Source: Luteibacter sp. dw_328
GTDB lineage: Bacteria > Pseudomonadota > Gammaproteobacteria > Xanthomonadales > Rhodanobacteraceae
Direction: 5' to 3'
Assembly: GCF_018449605.1 (NCBI RefSeq)
Contig: NZ_JAAVUW010000006.1
Location: 1 to 64,000, forward strand
DNA: 64,000 nucleotides
Positions 25,261 through 35,374 of the stretch are shown here, piece by piece. The position numbers and the translations under genes were made by a program. The notes under the pieces are model-generated. The model searched no databases, was not told where the DNA came from, and saw nothing but the letters and a program-made list of their open reading frames with translations. Every line of letters starts with the position of its first letter. Within the stretch, counting starts at the first letter, position 1.

Positions 25261-27909
25261 TCAGCCCAGGGCGACCCGGGCGAGGATATCGGTCAGGTCG
25301 CGCGACAGATCCTTGCGTGCAGCCAGTTCCGCAACCACGGCATGCGCTGACTCGCGACGTAGGGGCTCCAGGCGCTTCCACCCATTGAAGGCCGTCGCCA
25401 CGCGCGCGGCGACCTGCGGATTGAGAGCGTCGATCGCCACGAGGCGGTCCGCCAGCCAGCGATAGGCCGCGCCGTCCGCACGGTGGAAGCCGCTCGGATT
25501 GGCCCGCGCGAAGCTGCCAAGCAATGACTGCACACGGTTCGGGTTCTTCAGCGTGAACGCGTCGTCGCGTTCCAGCGTCTGGATACGCCCCAGGGCCGTC
25601 TCGCCCGGCAGCTGCGCCTGCACGGCAAACCACTTGTCGAGCGCAAGGGCGTTCGACTCGTACTTCTTGCGGAAGTGGGCGAAGGCCGGAGCCGCGCCTG
25701 CGGGATCGATCGTCGCCAGCGTGGCCAGCGCCGCCAGGCGGTCAGTCATGCCGGGTGCTTCGTCGTACTGCGCGCGAGCCAGCTCGCGGGCGTGGTTCTC
25801 GTCGACCAGCGAAAGCAGGTCCAGCACACGACGCTTCAGCTGGCGCTGGGCCTGGCTTGCCGCATCGAGCGATGCGCTGGTGGCGGCGCGAAGGACGTCG
25901 TAACGCGCGCGCAGCGCAGGGACGCCGATCTTGCTGGCCAACGCCCGCAGCATGGCCTGACGGCTGGCGCGGATGCGGTCCGGATCGCGCTCGGGCTGGC
26001 GCTCGACCAGCTCGATCTCACCCGGTGGGGTGAGCAGTTCGGCGAGCAGCGCGTCTTCGACGGAGGGATCGCCGAACAGTTGGGCAAGCGCCGTGGTCCA
26101 GGCGCCGATAGCCGCACCGTCGACCTTGCGGTCGCGACAGTCGTCGTAGGCGAGGCCCGCGAGTTGCTGCCCGGCTTCCCAGCGGTTGAAGCCGTCCGGA
26201 TCGTGGCGAAGCAACACGCCCAGTTCCTCCGGCGCGTAGTCGAACTCGAGGATCACCGGCGCCGAGAACCCGCGTAGCAGCGAGGGGACCGGCGCGCTGT
26301 GGATGTCTTCGAAGACGATGCTGCGTTCGGCGCCATCGAGCACGATCGTGCGCTCGGCAGCGCCCGTCGTGGCCTCGCCCTCGAGCCGCAGCGGCAGCGC
26401 CTTGCCCGTCGCGTCGAACAGTGACAACCGCACCGGGATGGGCAGCGCGTGTTTGACCGTCTGCCCGGCGCTGGCCGGCGTGCGTTGGCGCAGGGTGAGC
26501 CGATAGCGCGATTGCGCCGCGTCGTAGCGCGCTTCAGCGGTCAGGCGCGGCGTCCCTGCCTGGCTGTACCACGCCAGATAAGCAGACAGATCGGTGCCAC
26601 TGGCGTCGCCCAGGGCCTTCAGGAAGTCCTCGATCGTGGCGGCATCGCCGTCGTGGCGATCGAAGTAGAGGTCCATGCCCTTGCGAAAGCCGTCGCGGCC
26701 GAGATGGCCGGCGAGCATGCGCACCAGCTCGGAACCTTTCTCGTACACGGTGGCGGTATAGAAGTTGTTGATCTCGCTGTACTGCGACGGACGTACCGGA
26801 TGCGACAGCGGACCGGCATCTTCGGGGAACTGCGCACGGCGCAGCAACGCGACGTCTTCGATGCGCTTGAGCGAGACCGAATTCATGTCTGCCGAGAAGC
26901 TCTGCTCGCGGAACACCGTGAGCCCTTCCTTCAGGCTGAGCTGGAACCAGTCGCGGCAGGTGACGCGGTTGCCGCTCCAGTTATGGAAATACTCGTGGGC
27001 GACGACGGCTTCCACGTGGCGGTATTCGTCATCGGTGCTCGAATCCGGATCGGCCAGGAGGTACTTCGCGTTGAAGATGTTGAGACCCTTGTTCTCCATC
27101 GCGCCCATGTTGAAGTCGTGGGTGGCGACGACGTGGAACACATCGAGATCGTAGTTGCGCCCGTACGCGCGCTCGTCCCACTGCATGCTGCGGATGAGGG
27201 AGTCCATCGCGTAGTCGCAGCGATCGATGACATCGGGCTCGGCCCAGATGTGCAGCGCCACCGCGCGGCCATCGGCCGTGGTGTAGTCGTGGCTGATCCG
27301 TTCCAGGCGTCCCGCGACCAGGGCGAACAGGTAACTCGGCTTCGGATGAGGATCCATGAAGCGTGCCCAGTGACGGCCATCGGGCAGGTCGCCCTCGCCG
27401 TCCGGATTGCCGCCGGCGAGCAACACCGGGAAACGCTGGCGGTCGGCGCGCAGCGTCACCGTGTACTTCGAAAGGACATCGGGCCGATCGGGGAAATAGG
27501 TGATGTGACGGAAGCCTTCGGCTTCACACTGGGTCAGCAGGAAACCGCGATCGCGGCTGCCGGAAAGGTACAGGCCCTCGAAGGCGGTGTTCTCCGCCGG
27601 GCGGACCGCCACGCGGGCACCCAGGATGCAGCGGTCGGCGTCCACCGCGACTTCCAGCACGCCATTGGCGAGGATGTACTCGCCGTCGCCCAGCCGCCGG
27701 CCATCCAGGGTCAGCTCGAGTAACTCGATGCCTTCACCGTTCAGGCGAATGGGCTCGTCGGCCTGCCGCACCAGGGTAAGGCGGCTGGTGACCTCGGTGT
27801 GGTCGATACCGAGGTCGAACTCGAGAGCCACCTCCTCCACGGCCCATGCTGGCGGGCGGTAGTCGGCGAGGCGGATAACGGACGTGGGGGCGTCGGAACG
27901 ATCACTCAT
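25261..27909 (-). CDS. pepN: Aminopeptidase N
   Basis: The 882-residue M1 zinc aminopeptidase has its substrate loop GAMEN at 269-273 and its zinc site HEYFH at 305-309, with Glu328 in KEGLTVF, giving the HExxH-x18-E arrangement. The family is broad-specificity and cytoplasmic, completing intracellular protein breakdown. The start ATG 27909 (MSDRSDAPTSVIRLADYRPP) matches the usual N-terminus; the frame is open further upstream but that part lacks family similarity. The length is close to E. coli PepN (870). It is divergent from the epimerase-like gene, 76 bp away. Confidence 0.97.
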   Translation of the reverse strand: MSDRSDAPTSVIRLADYRPPAWAVEEVALEFDLGIDHTEVTSRLTLVRQADEPIRLNGEGIELLELTLDGRRLGDGEYILANGVLEVAVDADRCILGARVAVRPAENTAFEGLYLSGSRDRGFLLTQCEAEGFRHITYFPDRPDVLSKYTVTLRADRQRFPVLLAGGNPDGEGDLPDGRHWARFMDPHPKPSYLFALVAGRLERISHDYTTADGRAVALHIWAEPDVIDRCDYAMDSLIRSMQWDERAYGRNYDLDVFHVVATHDFNMGAMENKGLNIFNAKYLLADPDSSTDDEYRHVEAVVAHEYFHNWSGNRVTCRDWFQLSLKEGLTVFREQSFSADMNSVSLKRIEDVALLRRAQFPEDAGPLSHPVRPSQYSEINNFYTATVYEKGSELVRMLAGHLGRDGFRKGMDLYFDRHDGDAATIEDFLKALGDASGTDLSAYLAWYSQAGTPRLTAEARYDAAQSRYRLTLRQRTPASAGQTVKHALPIPVRLSLFDATGKALPLRLEGEATTGAAERTIVLDGAERSIVFEDIHSAPVPSLLRGFSAPVILEFDYAPEELGVLLRHDPDGFNRWEAGQQLAGLAYDDCRDRKVDGAAIGAWTTALAQLFGDPSVEDALLAELLTPPGEIELVERQPERDPDRIRASRQAMLRALASKIGVPALRARYDVLRAATSASLDAASQAQRQLKRRVLDLLSLVDENHARELARAQYDEAPGMTDRLAALATLATIDPAGAAPAFAHFRKKYESNALALDKWFAVQAQLPGETALGRIQTLERDDAFTLKNPNRVQSLLGSFARANPSGFHRADGAAYRWLADRLVAIDALNPQVAARVATAFNGWKRLEPLRRESAHAVVAELAARKDLSRDLTDILARVALG

Positions 27910-27985
27910 GGCGGTAAGACAACACATGTTCTGGTCTGACAGGCAGGCTAACATGCGGTCGGATTCGTCAAAAGGAAGCCTCCCC

Positions 27986-28990
27986 ATGTCCCGATTCACC
28001 GTGACGCGCTCCACCCTGGGCGCCAACGAGCTGGTGGTGCTGGTCGATGCCGATGCCGATCGCGAGGTCCGTATCGCCCGGCGTGGCGCCACCGTGCTCT
28101 CGATCACGACCCGCTGGCGCGACGAGACGCGCGCCGTGACCGACGGTTTTCGCAACGAAAAGGAGCTGGTCGGACATAAGGGGTCGCGCTTCGCCATCAT
28201 GACGCCGTTCGCCAACCGCGTTAACGATTCGCGCTACACCTTTGAAGGAACCACTTACGACTTGCAGCCAGGTGCTGTCGGCGCCGATCGCGCCAGTCGG
28301 CACGGGTTCCTCCGCGGAACGCTGTTCGACGTGCAGCGCGAACATGGCGATGACATCAAGGCGTCGGTCACGCTCGTCACCGACGCGATCCGCCCGGGCG
28401 TCAATCCCGGGTACCCGTTCGCGCTCGATTTCAGCGTGACCTTCACCCTCGACGAGCACGGTCTCACGGTGGAAGCGAAGACGCGCAATGTCGGCGAACA
28501 CGCCGCGCCCACGTTCTTCGGCTGGCATCCGTACTTCCGTCTCTCGGATCATCCGATCGAAACCTGGGAGCTTCAGGTGCCCGCGGACAAGGTCATCGCC
28601 ACGGACAAGGATTTCATTCCCTTGCCGGGCACCAGCGCCTGGCAGGCGATGGACAAGGCCGACCGTTCGCTCGATTTCCGCAAGGCGCGCCCCATCGGTG
28701 GTACCGAGCTCAACCACACCTATGCCGACCTCCAGCTCGACACGGATGGCAAGGCGCGCACGCATCTGCGCGACCCGAAAACGGGTGCGGGCATCGCCGT
28801 GTGGCAGGAGCGAGGCGTCATGCTCGTATTCACTTCGGACACCGCCGACCGCGATGCGCGCAAGTCGGTGGCGCTGGAACCGATGGAATGCATGCCGGAT
28901 GCCTTCAATCGCGACGACTGCACACCATTGATCACACTGGCCGCCGGCCAGGAGCGTCGCTTCGTCTGCGGTGTGGAGTTCGATACGTGA
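27986..28990 (+). CDS. Aldose-1-epimerase-like protein
   Basis: The 334-residue beta-sandwich protein of the galactose-mutarotase-like superfamily starts at ATG 27986 after AAGGA. Visible landmarks are TPFANRV, RHGFLRG (catalytic-type His), FFGWHPYFRL (second His), and a late Glu in ALEPMECMPDAFN. These suggest an active epimerase on a sugar or sugar phosphate, interconverting anomers. Substrate specificity cannot be assigned. Its TGA overlaps the GTG start of the next gene (GTGA), so the two are coupled. Confidence 0.88.
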   Translation: MSRFTVTRSTLGANELVVLVDADADREVRIARRGATVLSITTRWRDETRAVTDGFRNEKELVGHKGSRFAIMTPFANRVNDSRYTFEGTTYDLQPGAVGADRASRHGFLRGTLFDVQREHGDDIKASVTLVTDAIRPGVNPGYPFALDFSVTFTLDEHGLTVEAKTRNVGEHAAPTFFGWHPYFRLSDHPIETWELQVPADKVIATDKDFIPLPGTSAWQAMDKADRSLDFRKARPIGGTELNHTYADLQLDTDGKARTHLRDPKTGAGIAVWQERGVMLVFTSDTADRDARKSVALEPMECMPDAFNRDDCTPLITLAAGQERRFVCGVEFDT

Positions 28991-29931
28991 CCTTGCCGAC
29001 CTTCGCCGACGTACGCGACGCCGCTGCGCGCATCGCACCCCATGCGCTGGTGACACCCGTACTTCGCAGCGACCGCATCGACGCACTGGCCGGCGCGGCG
29101 GTCGTCTTCAAGTGCGAGAACCTGCAGCGTGGTGGGGCCTTCAAGTTTCGCGGCGCGACCAACGCCGTGTGGTCACTGAGCGACGAAGACGCCGCACGCG
29201 GTGTCGTCACCCACTCCTCAGGCAATCACGGGAATGCCCTCGCGATGGCGGCGCGCACGCGCGGGATCACGGCGCACGTCGTCGTCCCCGAAGGCGCCGT
29301 GAAAACCAAGGTGGATGCGATCGTCGCGGCAGGCGCTTCCGTACATCGTTGCGCGCCGACGACGGCCGCGCGCGAGGCGAAAGCCGCCGAACTGATCGCC
29401 AGCACGGGCGCGACCCTCGTGCATCCCTATGCCGACTCCCGGGTCATGGCAGGTCAGGGAACGCTCGTGCCGGAGCTTTTGCGGCAGTCTCCCGGGATCG
29501 ACACGATCATCTTTCCCGTGGGCGGTGGTGGGTTGGCCTCGGGGTGTTCGATCGCCGCTCATGGCATCGACCCTGCCATCACGTTGTTCGGTGCCGAGCC
29601 CGAGGGCGCTGACGATGCCGCACGCTCGCTGGAAGCCGACGAGCGTGTCGGGCCGTTCACGCCACACACGATTTGCGACGGGCTGAGAACACTGATCGGC
29701 GAACCGAACTTTCATGTCCTGCGCGAGCAGGGCGTCACCGTGCTGCGTGTCAGTGATGCCGAAGTCATTGCCGCCATGCGCCTGCTCTGGTCCGAGTTGC
29801 GCATCGTGGTCGAGCCATCGAGCGCGACCGTTCTTGCCGCTTTGCTGCGGCATCCGGAGCGAATCAGGGGACGACGCGTCGGTGCGGTATTGACTGGCGG
29901 CAACGTCGATCTGGACGACCTTCCCTGGTAA
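28987..29931 (+). CDS. PLP-dependent threonine/serine dehydratase or serine racemase family protein
   Basis: The 314-residue fold-type II enzyme starts at GTG 28987, which overlaps the previous stop. The Schiff-base lysine is Lys53 in GGAFKFRGA, the phosphate-binding loop SSGNHGNA is at 77-84, and the tetraglycine loop is VGGGGLASG. There is no C-terminal ACT domain, so it is not the allosteric biosynthetic IlvA. TdcB-like catabolic threonine dehydratase, serine racemase and hydroxyaspartate dehydratase remain possible. Coupling to an epimerase-like gene gives no further clue. Confidence 0.9.
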   Translation: MTLPTFADVRDAAARIAPHALVTPVLRSDRIDALAGAAVVFKCENLQRGGAFKFRGATNAVWSLSDEDAARGVVTHSSGNHGNALAMAARTRGITAHVVVPEGAVKTKVDAIVAAGASVHRCAPTTAAREAKAAELIASTGATLVHPYADSRVMAGQGTLVPELLRQSPGIDTIIFPVGGGGLASGCSIAAHGIDPAITLFGAEPEGADDAARSLEADERVGPFTPHTICDGLRTLIGEPNFHVLREQGVTVLRVSDAEVIAAMRLLWSELRIVVEPSSATVLAALLRHPERIRGRRVGAVLTGGNVDLDDLPW

Positions 29932-30023
29932 GCATTCGCACGGCCCACGCTATCTGAAGCGGACATCCGCAGCCGCTTTGCGTGGCTATTCTCGTCCCTT
30001 CTTCAGGACGTGTGAGACGGGAC

Positions 30024-30578
30024 ATGCGATGCGCCTGGGCCGAGCAGAGCGACGCTGAACGCGTCTATCACGACACCGAGTGGGGGCTGCCGGTCCGCGA
30101 CGATCGCCATCTCTTCGAATTGATCACGTTGCGCGGGGCGGCGGCCGGTTTGTCATGGCGAACGGTGCTTGGAAAACGTGAACACTACCGCCGGGCCTTT
30201 CACGATTACGACCTGGTGCGCATCGCCGCCATGACTGACGACGAACTCGCCGTGGTTCGTCGTGACCGCGGCATCATTCGTCATCGCCTCAAGATCGCCT
30301 CGGTGCGTGGCAATGCGAGGGCGGCACTCCGGTTGATCGAAAGCGAGGGCTCGCTGTCGAGGTTTCTTTTTGCCCTCGTTGATGGCGAAGCTATCTCCAC
30401 GCCGCCGCGTTACATGTTCGGCCTGCGCTCGCGTAGCGATGCGTCCGATGTCATGAGCGCGACGTTGAAAAAGCGGGGGTTTCGCTTCGCGGGCACGGCC
30501 ATCTGTTATGCGCTGATGCAGGCCACCGGCATGGTCGACGGTCACGAGCCCGGTTGTAAGCACCGCGCGGGCCGCTGA
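30024..30578 (+). CDS. tag: DNA-3-methyladenine glycosylase I
   Basis: The 184-residue helix-hairpin-helix glycosylase begins MRCAWAEQ. This ATG is preferred to an in-frame GTG at 29982 because E. coli Tag starts at the same point before its zinc-ligand Cys. The zinc set is intact: Cys3, His16 (YHDTEWG), His174 and Cys178. AAGLSWRTVLGKREHYRRAF is the Tag signature. The enzyme removes 3-methyladenine from alkylated DNA in base-excision repair. It converges on bioC with a 10-nt gap. Confidence 0.95.
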   Translation: MRCAWAEQSDAERVYHDTEWGLPVRDDRHLFELITLRGAAAGLSWRTVLGKREHYRRAFHDYDLVRIAAMTDDELAVVRRDRGIIRHRLKIASVRGNARAALRLIESEGSLSRFLFALVDGEAISTPPRYMFGLRSRSDASDVMSATLKKRGFRFAGTAICYALMQATGMVDGHEPGCKHRAGR

Positions 30579-30588
30579 CGGACGTCGA

Positions 30589-31476
30589 TCAGAAGGGCGT
30601 CTTTCTCCGCGAGCCGCGCAGGTTCTCGATGGGGAAGCTCGCAATCTCGCCGCTGCCTTCGCGGCGCGACTGTCCGGCCGGCGGGCCCCACGCATGTGCG
30701 GTCACCACTTCCCAGGTCGAGGGAATGACGCCCTCGTTCCGCATCGCCTCGTAGGCATCGAGCATGCGTCGGTAATGCTGCTTGCCGGTGAGGCCGCGCT
30801 GGCGGTCGGCGTCGGCGTTGTTTGCGCCGAGGCCGCGCAATTCGTCGAGCAACGCGCGTGGCGTGGGGTAGGTGAGGGTGTAGCGCTCGGCGAATAACAC
30901 AGGATCACGCAGGCCGGCGCTCAACATGGCGTCGCCGACGTCGTGCATGTCCAGGAAGCGTGCGACATGGGCGTGCTGGTCGGCTTCCGCCCAGGCGGCG
31001 CGCAGCTCGCTGAGCGTGTCGGGGCCGAACGTGGAGAACGTGAGCAGGCCGCCGGGCTTGAGTACGCGTGCGCACTCGGCAAACAGACGGCCGACGTCCT
31101 CGCACCATTGGAAGCAAAGATTGGAGAAGAGGATGTCGACACTGTGGTCGGGCATCGGCAGCGTGTACGCATCGGCGGCGACGCGTGAGAAGGGCTTCAG
31201 CCAGCTGCTGTGCTGTCGGGCCTGACGCAGCATCGGCAGCGCGAGGTCCATCGCGATCACCTGGGCCTTCGGATAGCGCTTCTTCAGTGCAGCGCTGCCC
31301 CGGCCGGTACCCGCACCCACATCGAGGATGACCTCGGGCACCTGCTCATACATGTCGAGACGGTCGACCAGGGTCGACTGTACCTCGCGCTGCAGCGCGT
31401 CGTGCTTCTCGTAGGTGCCGGCGGCGCGACCGAAGTTACGCCTGATCCGGGTCCGGTCGAAATGAAAGTCGCTCAT
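30589..31476 (-). CDS. bioC: Malonyl-ACP O-methyltransferase BioC
   Basis: The 295-residue SAM-dependent methyltransferase has motif I LDVGAGTGRGS and post-motif PMPDHSVDILFSNLCFQWCED, which is typical of BioC. It caps malonyl-ACP as a methyl ester so that the fatty-acid pathway can build pimeloyl-ACP. The start ATG 31476 overlaps the bioH stop (ATGA). It is last in the bioB-bioF-trhO-bioH-bioC cluster. Upstream open sequence is in another frame of bioH and is not part of the protein. Confidence 0.95.
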   Translation of the reverse strand: MSDFHFDRTRIRRNFGRAAGTYEKHDALQREVQSTLVDRLDMYEQVPEVILDVGAGTGRGSAALKKRYPKAQVIAMDLALPMLRQARQHSSWLKPFSRVAADAYTLPMPDHSVDILFSNLCFQWCEDVGRLFAECARVLKPGGLLTFSTFGPDTLSELRAAWAEADQHAHVARFLDMHDVGDAMLSAGLRDPVLFAERYTLTYPTPRALLDELRGLGANNADADRQRGLTGKQHYRRMLDAYEAMRNEGVIPSTWEVVTAHAWGPPAGQSRREGSGEIASFPIENLRGSRRKTPF

Positions 31477-32246
31477 GCGTCTGCTTCGGTGAACTGCGTC
31501 AGGACATCGGCCACGGCGATGGCGTGTCCGATGAAGGGGGCGTGGCCGGCGTGGGCGATTTCTTCGAAGCGGCCGCCAGCCGCCTCGGCGCACCAACGCA
31601 TGGCCTCGGGATGAACAATGCGGTCGCGTCGGCCGGCTATCCAGAGGCTTCGCGCACGCAGTTCGGAAAGGCGCGGCCGCAGGTCGGTGCTTTCGAGCAG
31701 GCGAAGGCCTTCCATCAGCACGCGCGGGTCGGGTTCGCCGCGAGAGAAGGCTTCTTCCTTGAGACGTCGGGCTTCGGCGCGTGGATCGGCACTGCCCATG
31801 GCCTCAAGGGCGATGAAGCGCTCCAGCGTGCCGTGGTAGTCGGCTTCCAGGTCGGCGGCGAGTTTCTCCACCATGGCCGCGTCGTTACCGTAAGGCCAGC
31901 CTTCGGTGCGAACAAAGCGCGGCGTGGAGCACATGGCGACGACGGAGGTGACGTGGTCGGGCAGGTCGAGCGCCGCGGTGAGCGCGACCAGCCCGCCGAG
32001 CGACCAGCCCAGCCATGCCGCCGGCGGGGTAACTGCGGCGATCGCCTTTGCGCACGCCAGCGGTTCGAGCGGGATGTCGCAGTCGCGGGAGTAGCCGTGA
32101 CCGGGCAGGTCGACCACGTACATCGTGTAGCGCGACGCCAGTGCCTCGACCAGCGGCGCAAGGATGCCGCCGTGCATGGCCCAGCCGTGGATCAGCACCA
32201 GCGGTGTCTCGCCATCGCCGTGACGCTCGACGTGCAATCCGCTCAC
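31473..32246 (-). CDS. bioH: Pimeloyl-ACP methyl ester carboxylesterase BioH
   Basis: The 257-residue alpha/beta hydrolase has triad Ser82 (GWSLGG), Asp208 (GRRDRIV) and His235 (HAGHAPF); the Ser and His numbers coincide with E. coli BioH. It removes the methyl group added by BioC, ending pimeloyl chain growth. The start overlaps the trhO stop and its own stop overlaps the bioC start, both by 4 nt, so translation is coupled through the cluster. Confidence 0.96.
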   Translation of the reverse strand: MSGLHVERHGDGETPLVLIHGWAMHGGILAPLVEALASRYTMYVVDLPGHGYSRDCDIPLEPLACAKAIAAVTPPAAWLGWSLGGLVALTAALDLPDHVTSVVAMCSTPRFVRTEGWPYGNDAAMVEKLAADLEADYHGTLERFIALEAMGSADPRAEARRLKEEAFSRGEPDPRVLMEGLRLLESTDLRPRLSELRARSLWIAGRRDRIVHPEAMRWCAEAAGGRFEEIAHAGHAPFIGHAIAVADVLTQFTEADA

Positions 32247-32980
32247 GGCGCGTCGCTCGGCGCGAGCGTCGGATCGACCGCGCCGCGCTCATCGAAAACG
32301 AAGCAGTCACCGCGCCAGTGCGCACCACCGGCCTCTTCGAAGTATTTCAGGATGCCGCCTTCGAGCTGGAAGACATGGTCGATGCCGATCTCGCGCATGT
32401 GGATGGCCGCCTTCTCGCAGCGGATGCCGCCGGTGCAGAACGACACCACGGTCTTGCCGTCGAAGCGCGCGCGGTCCGCGGCGATGGCTTCGGGAAAACC
32501 GGTGAAACTCGACAGGCCGTATTCGACCGTGTTCTCGAACGTGCCAGCCGCTACTTCGTAGTCGTTGCGCGTATCCACCAGCACGACCGGACGGCCGTCG
32601 TCATCGTGTCCTTGATCCAGCCAGCGACGGAGATCCACCGGCAATACATGCGGCGCCCGTCCTTCTTCGGGACGAATCGACGGCGCGCGCATGGTGATGA
32701 TTTCTTTCTTCAGGCGCACGCGCATGCGTCCGAACGGCACGTCATCGGAGAGGCTCTCCTTTGGTGCGATGTCGGCGAAGCGCGGATCCTCGTGCAGCCA
32801 TTCCATGAAGGCGTCGATCGCTTCGCGTGGCGCGGCCAGGAAGAGGTTGATGCCCTCCGGCGCGAGCAGGATCGTTCCCTTCAGCGCCAGGGCGTGGCAG
32901 CGCTCGACCATCCGCGCGCGCAGCGCGTCCAGGTCGTCGAGGCCGACGAACTTGTAGGCGGAAATGTTGAGGATCGACAT
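32243..32980 (-). CDS. trhO: Oxygen-dependent tRNA uridine(34) hydroxylase TrhO (YceA/UPF0176)
   Basis: The protein is 245 residues from ATG 32980; ATG 32986 is an alternative. An N-terminal acylphosphatase-like domain ([16 protein letters not shown]) is followed by a rhodanese domain with the loop [12 protein letters not shown] (Cys182 catalytic, Cys188). In E. coli TrhO makes ho5U at tRNA position 34. It sits between bioF and bioH, with a 4-nt overlap to bioH, so it is embedded in the biotin operon. No biotin role is known for it, and the arrangement may only reflect co-transcription. Confidence 0.92.
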   Translation of the reverse strand: MSILNISAYKFVGLDDLDALRARMVERCHALALKGTILLAPEGINLFLAAPREAIDAFMEWLHEDPRFADIAPKESLSDDVPFGRMRVRLKKEIITMRAPSIRPEEGRAPHVLPVDLRRWLDQGHDDDGRPVVLVDTRNDYEVAAGTFENTVEYGLSSFTGFPEAIAADRARFDGKTVVSFCTGGIRCEKAAIHMREIGIDHVFQLEGGILKYFEEAGGAHWRGDCFVFDERGAVDPTLAPSDAP

Positions 32981-33009
32981 GGGCATAGGGGGAGGGACGC
33001 GGCCGCCCA

Positions 33010-34224
33010 TTATACGGCGGCGGTCCCGGCGGGTCCGGGGAGGCGGCCCAGGGCATCCAGCAGGGCGTCGATCTGGTCCGGTGTATGCGCCGCGGACAGG
33101 GTGATCCGCAGCCGGGCGGCGCCCTGCGGCACGGTGGGTGGGCGGATGGCGACCACGAGGAAGCCGGCGGCTTCCAGGGCTCGCGAGGCGCTCAGGGCGC
33201 CCTCGGCCGGACCGATGAGCAAGGGCTGGATCGCGGTCGATGACGGCATCACGGGTAGCCCGAGCTGACCGGCGCCCAGGCGGAACCGGGCGATATTTGC
33301 CGCGAGCTGCTCGCGGCGTCCGTCCGCGTCGGCGCGGACCAGGCGCAGGGAGGCGCGCGTCGCCGCCGCCAGGGCGGCCGGCATCGCCGTCGTGTAGATG
33401 TAAGGGCGCGCGAACTGGACGATGGCCTCGGTCAGGGCGGCATCGCCTGCAACGAAGGCTCCCGCCGTTCCCAGCGCCTTGCCAAGCGTGCCCATCAGCA
33501 CCGGCACCTGCGTCGCGTCGAGACCGGCCGCGGCGACGCTGCCGGCGCCCTGGGTGCCCAGCACACCGAGGCCGTGGGCATCGTCGACGTAAAAGAGGGC
33601 GTGACGTTTCCGGCAGAGCGTGGCCAGCGCCGCCAGCGGGGCGACATCCCCGTCCATGCTGAAGACGCCATCGGTGGCAAGCAGGGCCGGGTGGTCAGGC
33701 CGCGCATCCAGCTGCCGTGCCGCGGCTTCGGCATCGGCATGCGGATAGCGGCGAAGCTCCGCACCGGCCAACTGGGCGCCGTCGATGAGGCTGGCGTGGT
33801 TGAGGCGGTCCTGCACGCAAAGCGCGTCACCGCGGCCGGGCAGGCCGCCGGCACCGAGCAACGCCTGCAAGGCGCCCAGGTTGGCCATCACACCCGTGGA
33901 AAACAGCACGGCACGTTCGCGACCGGTCCAGTCGGCCAACTCTTCCTCGAGCGCGGCGTGTTCACCGCGGTGCCCGGAGACCAGGTGCGCGGCGCCGGTG
34001 CCGACGCCTTCGACGGCCGCCGCACGACTTAGCGCCGCCATCAGATCCGGATGACGGGCGAGGCCGAGATAATCGTTGCCGCAGAAATCGACCAGCGTCC
34101 GCCCATCGACGAGACGTTGGCCGTCCGGCGTGACCTCGCACGTGCGCGGGCGGCGTAACAAGCCATCCCGCTCGCGTTGTGCCCGCGCGGCTTCCACACG
34201 GGCACGGAGGTCCGGCCGGCTCAC
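33010..34224 (-). CDS. bioF: 8-amino-7-oxononanoate synthase
   Basis: The 404-residue PLP enzyme condenses pimeloyl-ACP with alanine. Landmarks are [47 protein letters not shown] and the PLP lysine in [14 protein letters not shown]. The likely start is GTG 34224, which overlaps the bioB stop (GTGA) and gives the normal family length; no ATG is available nearby in frame without adding unrelated sequence. It follows bioB and precedes trhO with a gap of about 30 nt. Confidence 0.95.
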   Translation of the reverse strand: MSRPDLRARVEAARAQRERDGLLRRPRTCEVTPDGQRLVDGRTLVDFCGNDYLGLARHPDLMAALSRAAAVEGVGTGAAHLVSGHRGEHAALEEELADWTGRERAVLFSTGVMANLGALQALLGAGGLPGRGDALCVQDRLNHASLIDGAQLAGAELRRYPHADAEAAARQLDARPDHPALLATDGVFSMDGDVAPLAALATLCRKRHALFYVDDAHGLGVLGTQGAGSVAAAGLDATQVPVLMGTLGKALGTAGAFVAGDAALTEAIVQFARPYIYTTAMPAALAAATRASLRLVRADADGRREQLAANIARFRLGAGQLGLPVMPSSTAIQPLLIGPAEGALSASRALEAAGFLVVAIRPPTVPQGAARLRITLSAAHTPDQIDALLDALGRLPGPAGTAAV

Positions 34225-35228
34225 GCCGCGTCGGCGCGTTCGACGATGTCCGCGTGAACCGTGCCCGGCTCGATCTCGACTTCCATCGGCTTGAGGCCGA
34301 GGCGTTCGAACAGACGGCGGTCGTGCTCCACGTCCGGGTTGCCCGTGGTCAGCAGCTTCTCGCCGTAGAAGATCGAATTGGCGCCCGCAGCGAAGCACAG
34401 CGCCTGCAGGGCATCGTCCATCGACTCGCGGCCCGCGGAGAGACGCACGACGGAGGCAGGCATGACGATGCGCGCGACCGCGATACTGCGCACGAATTCG
34501 AAGGGATCGAGCGCTTCGGTGCCGGCCAGCGGCGTGCCGGCGACCTGGACCAGCCGGTTGATCGGCACGGATTCGGGATGCTCGGGCAGGTTCGCCAGGG
34601 TCGTGATCAGCCCGGCGCGCTGCGAACGCGATTCGCCCATGCCGACGATGCCGCCGCAGCAGGTCTTCAGGCCGGCCTGGCGCACGTGGTCGAGGGTGTC
34701 CAGACGGTCCTGGAACTCGCGCGTCTGGATGATTTCACCGTAGAACTCCGGCGCGGTATCCAGGTTGTGGTTGTAGAAGTCCAGGCCGGCGGCCTTGAGC
34801 GTGTCGGCCTGCGGCTGGGACAGCATGCCGAGCGTCGCGCAGGTCTGCAGCCCGAGGCCCTTCACAGCGGCCACGATCTCGGCCACCTTGACCACGTCGC
34901 GGTCCTTCGGCGAACGCCACGCGGCACCCATGCAGAAGCGGCTGGCGCCGGCGTCCTTGGCCGCCTGGGCGCGCTCGAGCACCGCTTCCACGCTCATCAG
35001 CTTCTCGGCTTTCACGCCGGTGGAGTAGCGCGCGGCCTGCGGACAGTAGGCGCAGTCCTCAGGGCAGCCGCCGGTCTTGATCGACAGCAGGGTCGACACC
35101 TGGACCGCATTGGGGTCGTGGTACTGGCGATGCACGGTCTGCGCCTGGAAGAGCAGGTCGTTGAAGGGCAGGGCGAAAAGGTGTTCAACCTCCTCGCGGG
35201 ACCAGTCGTGGCGGATGGCTGCGGTCAT
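34221..35228 (-). CDS. bioB: Biotin synthase
   Basis: The 335-residue radical-SAM enzyme has the 4Fe-4S motif CPEDCAYC (Cys55, Cys59, Cys62). It also has YNHNLDT and R-rich [14 protein letters not shown] text typical of BioB. It inserts sulfur into dethiobiotin as the last step of biotin synthesis. It is first in the cluster, so the promoter should lie in 35229-35320. No BirA operator was recognised there by eye. Confidence 0.97.
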   Translation of the reverse strand: MTAAIRHDWSREEVEHLFALPFNDLLFQAQTVHRQYHDPNAVQVSTLLSIKTGGCPEDCAYCPQAARYSTGVKAEKLMSVEAVLERAQAAKDAGASRFCMGAAWRSPKDRDVVKVAEIVAAVKGLGLQTCATLGMLSQPQADTLKAAGLDFYNHNLDTAPEFYGEIIQTREFQDRLDTLDHVRQAGLKTCCGGIVGMGESRSQRAGLITTLANLPEHPESVPINRLVQVAGTPLAGTEALDPFEFVRSIAVARIVMPASVVRLSAGRESMDDALQALCFAAGANSIFYGEKLLTTGNPDVEHDRRLFERLGLKPMEVEIEPGTVHADIVERADAA

Positions 35229-35326
35229 GGTGGGCTCCCGTGGCGAAGGCGCGAAGTGTCGGCGCCGGCAGGGTCACTGTCAACCTTGGACTATCCACAA
35301 AAGTTGACCAAGCTCGCCCTCGCACG

Positions 35327-35348
35327 GTAGAGCCGATTCATCGGCGAT
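35327..35348. repeat. Half copy of the intergenic palindromic repeat
   Basis: GTAGAGCCGATTCATCGGCGA is one arm of the repeat family with one base lost (GTAGGAGCC is usual) and no partner arm. It lies upstream of bioB. Confidence 0.7.
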
Positions 35349-35374
35349 ACCCACCCTTGCCGCTCAGAATCCCA

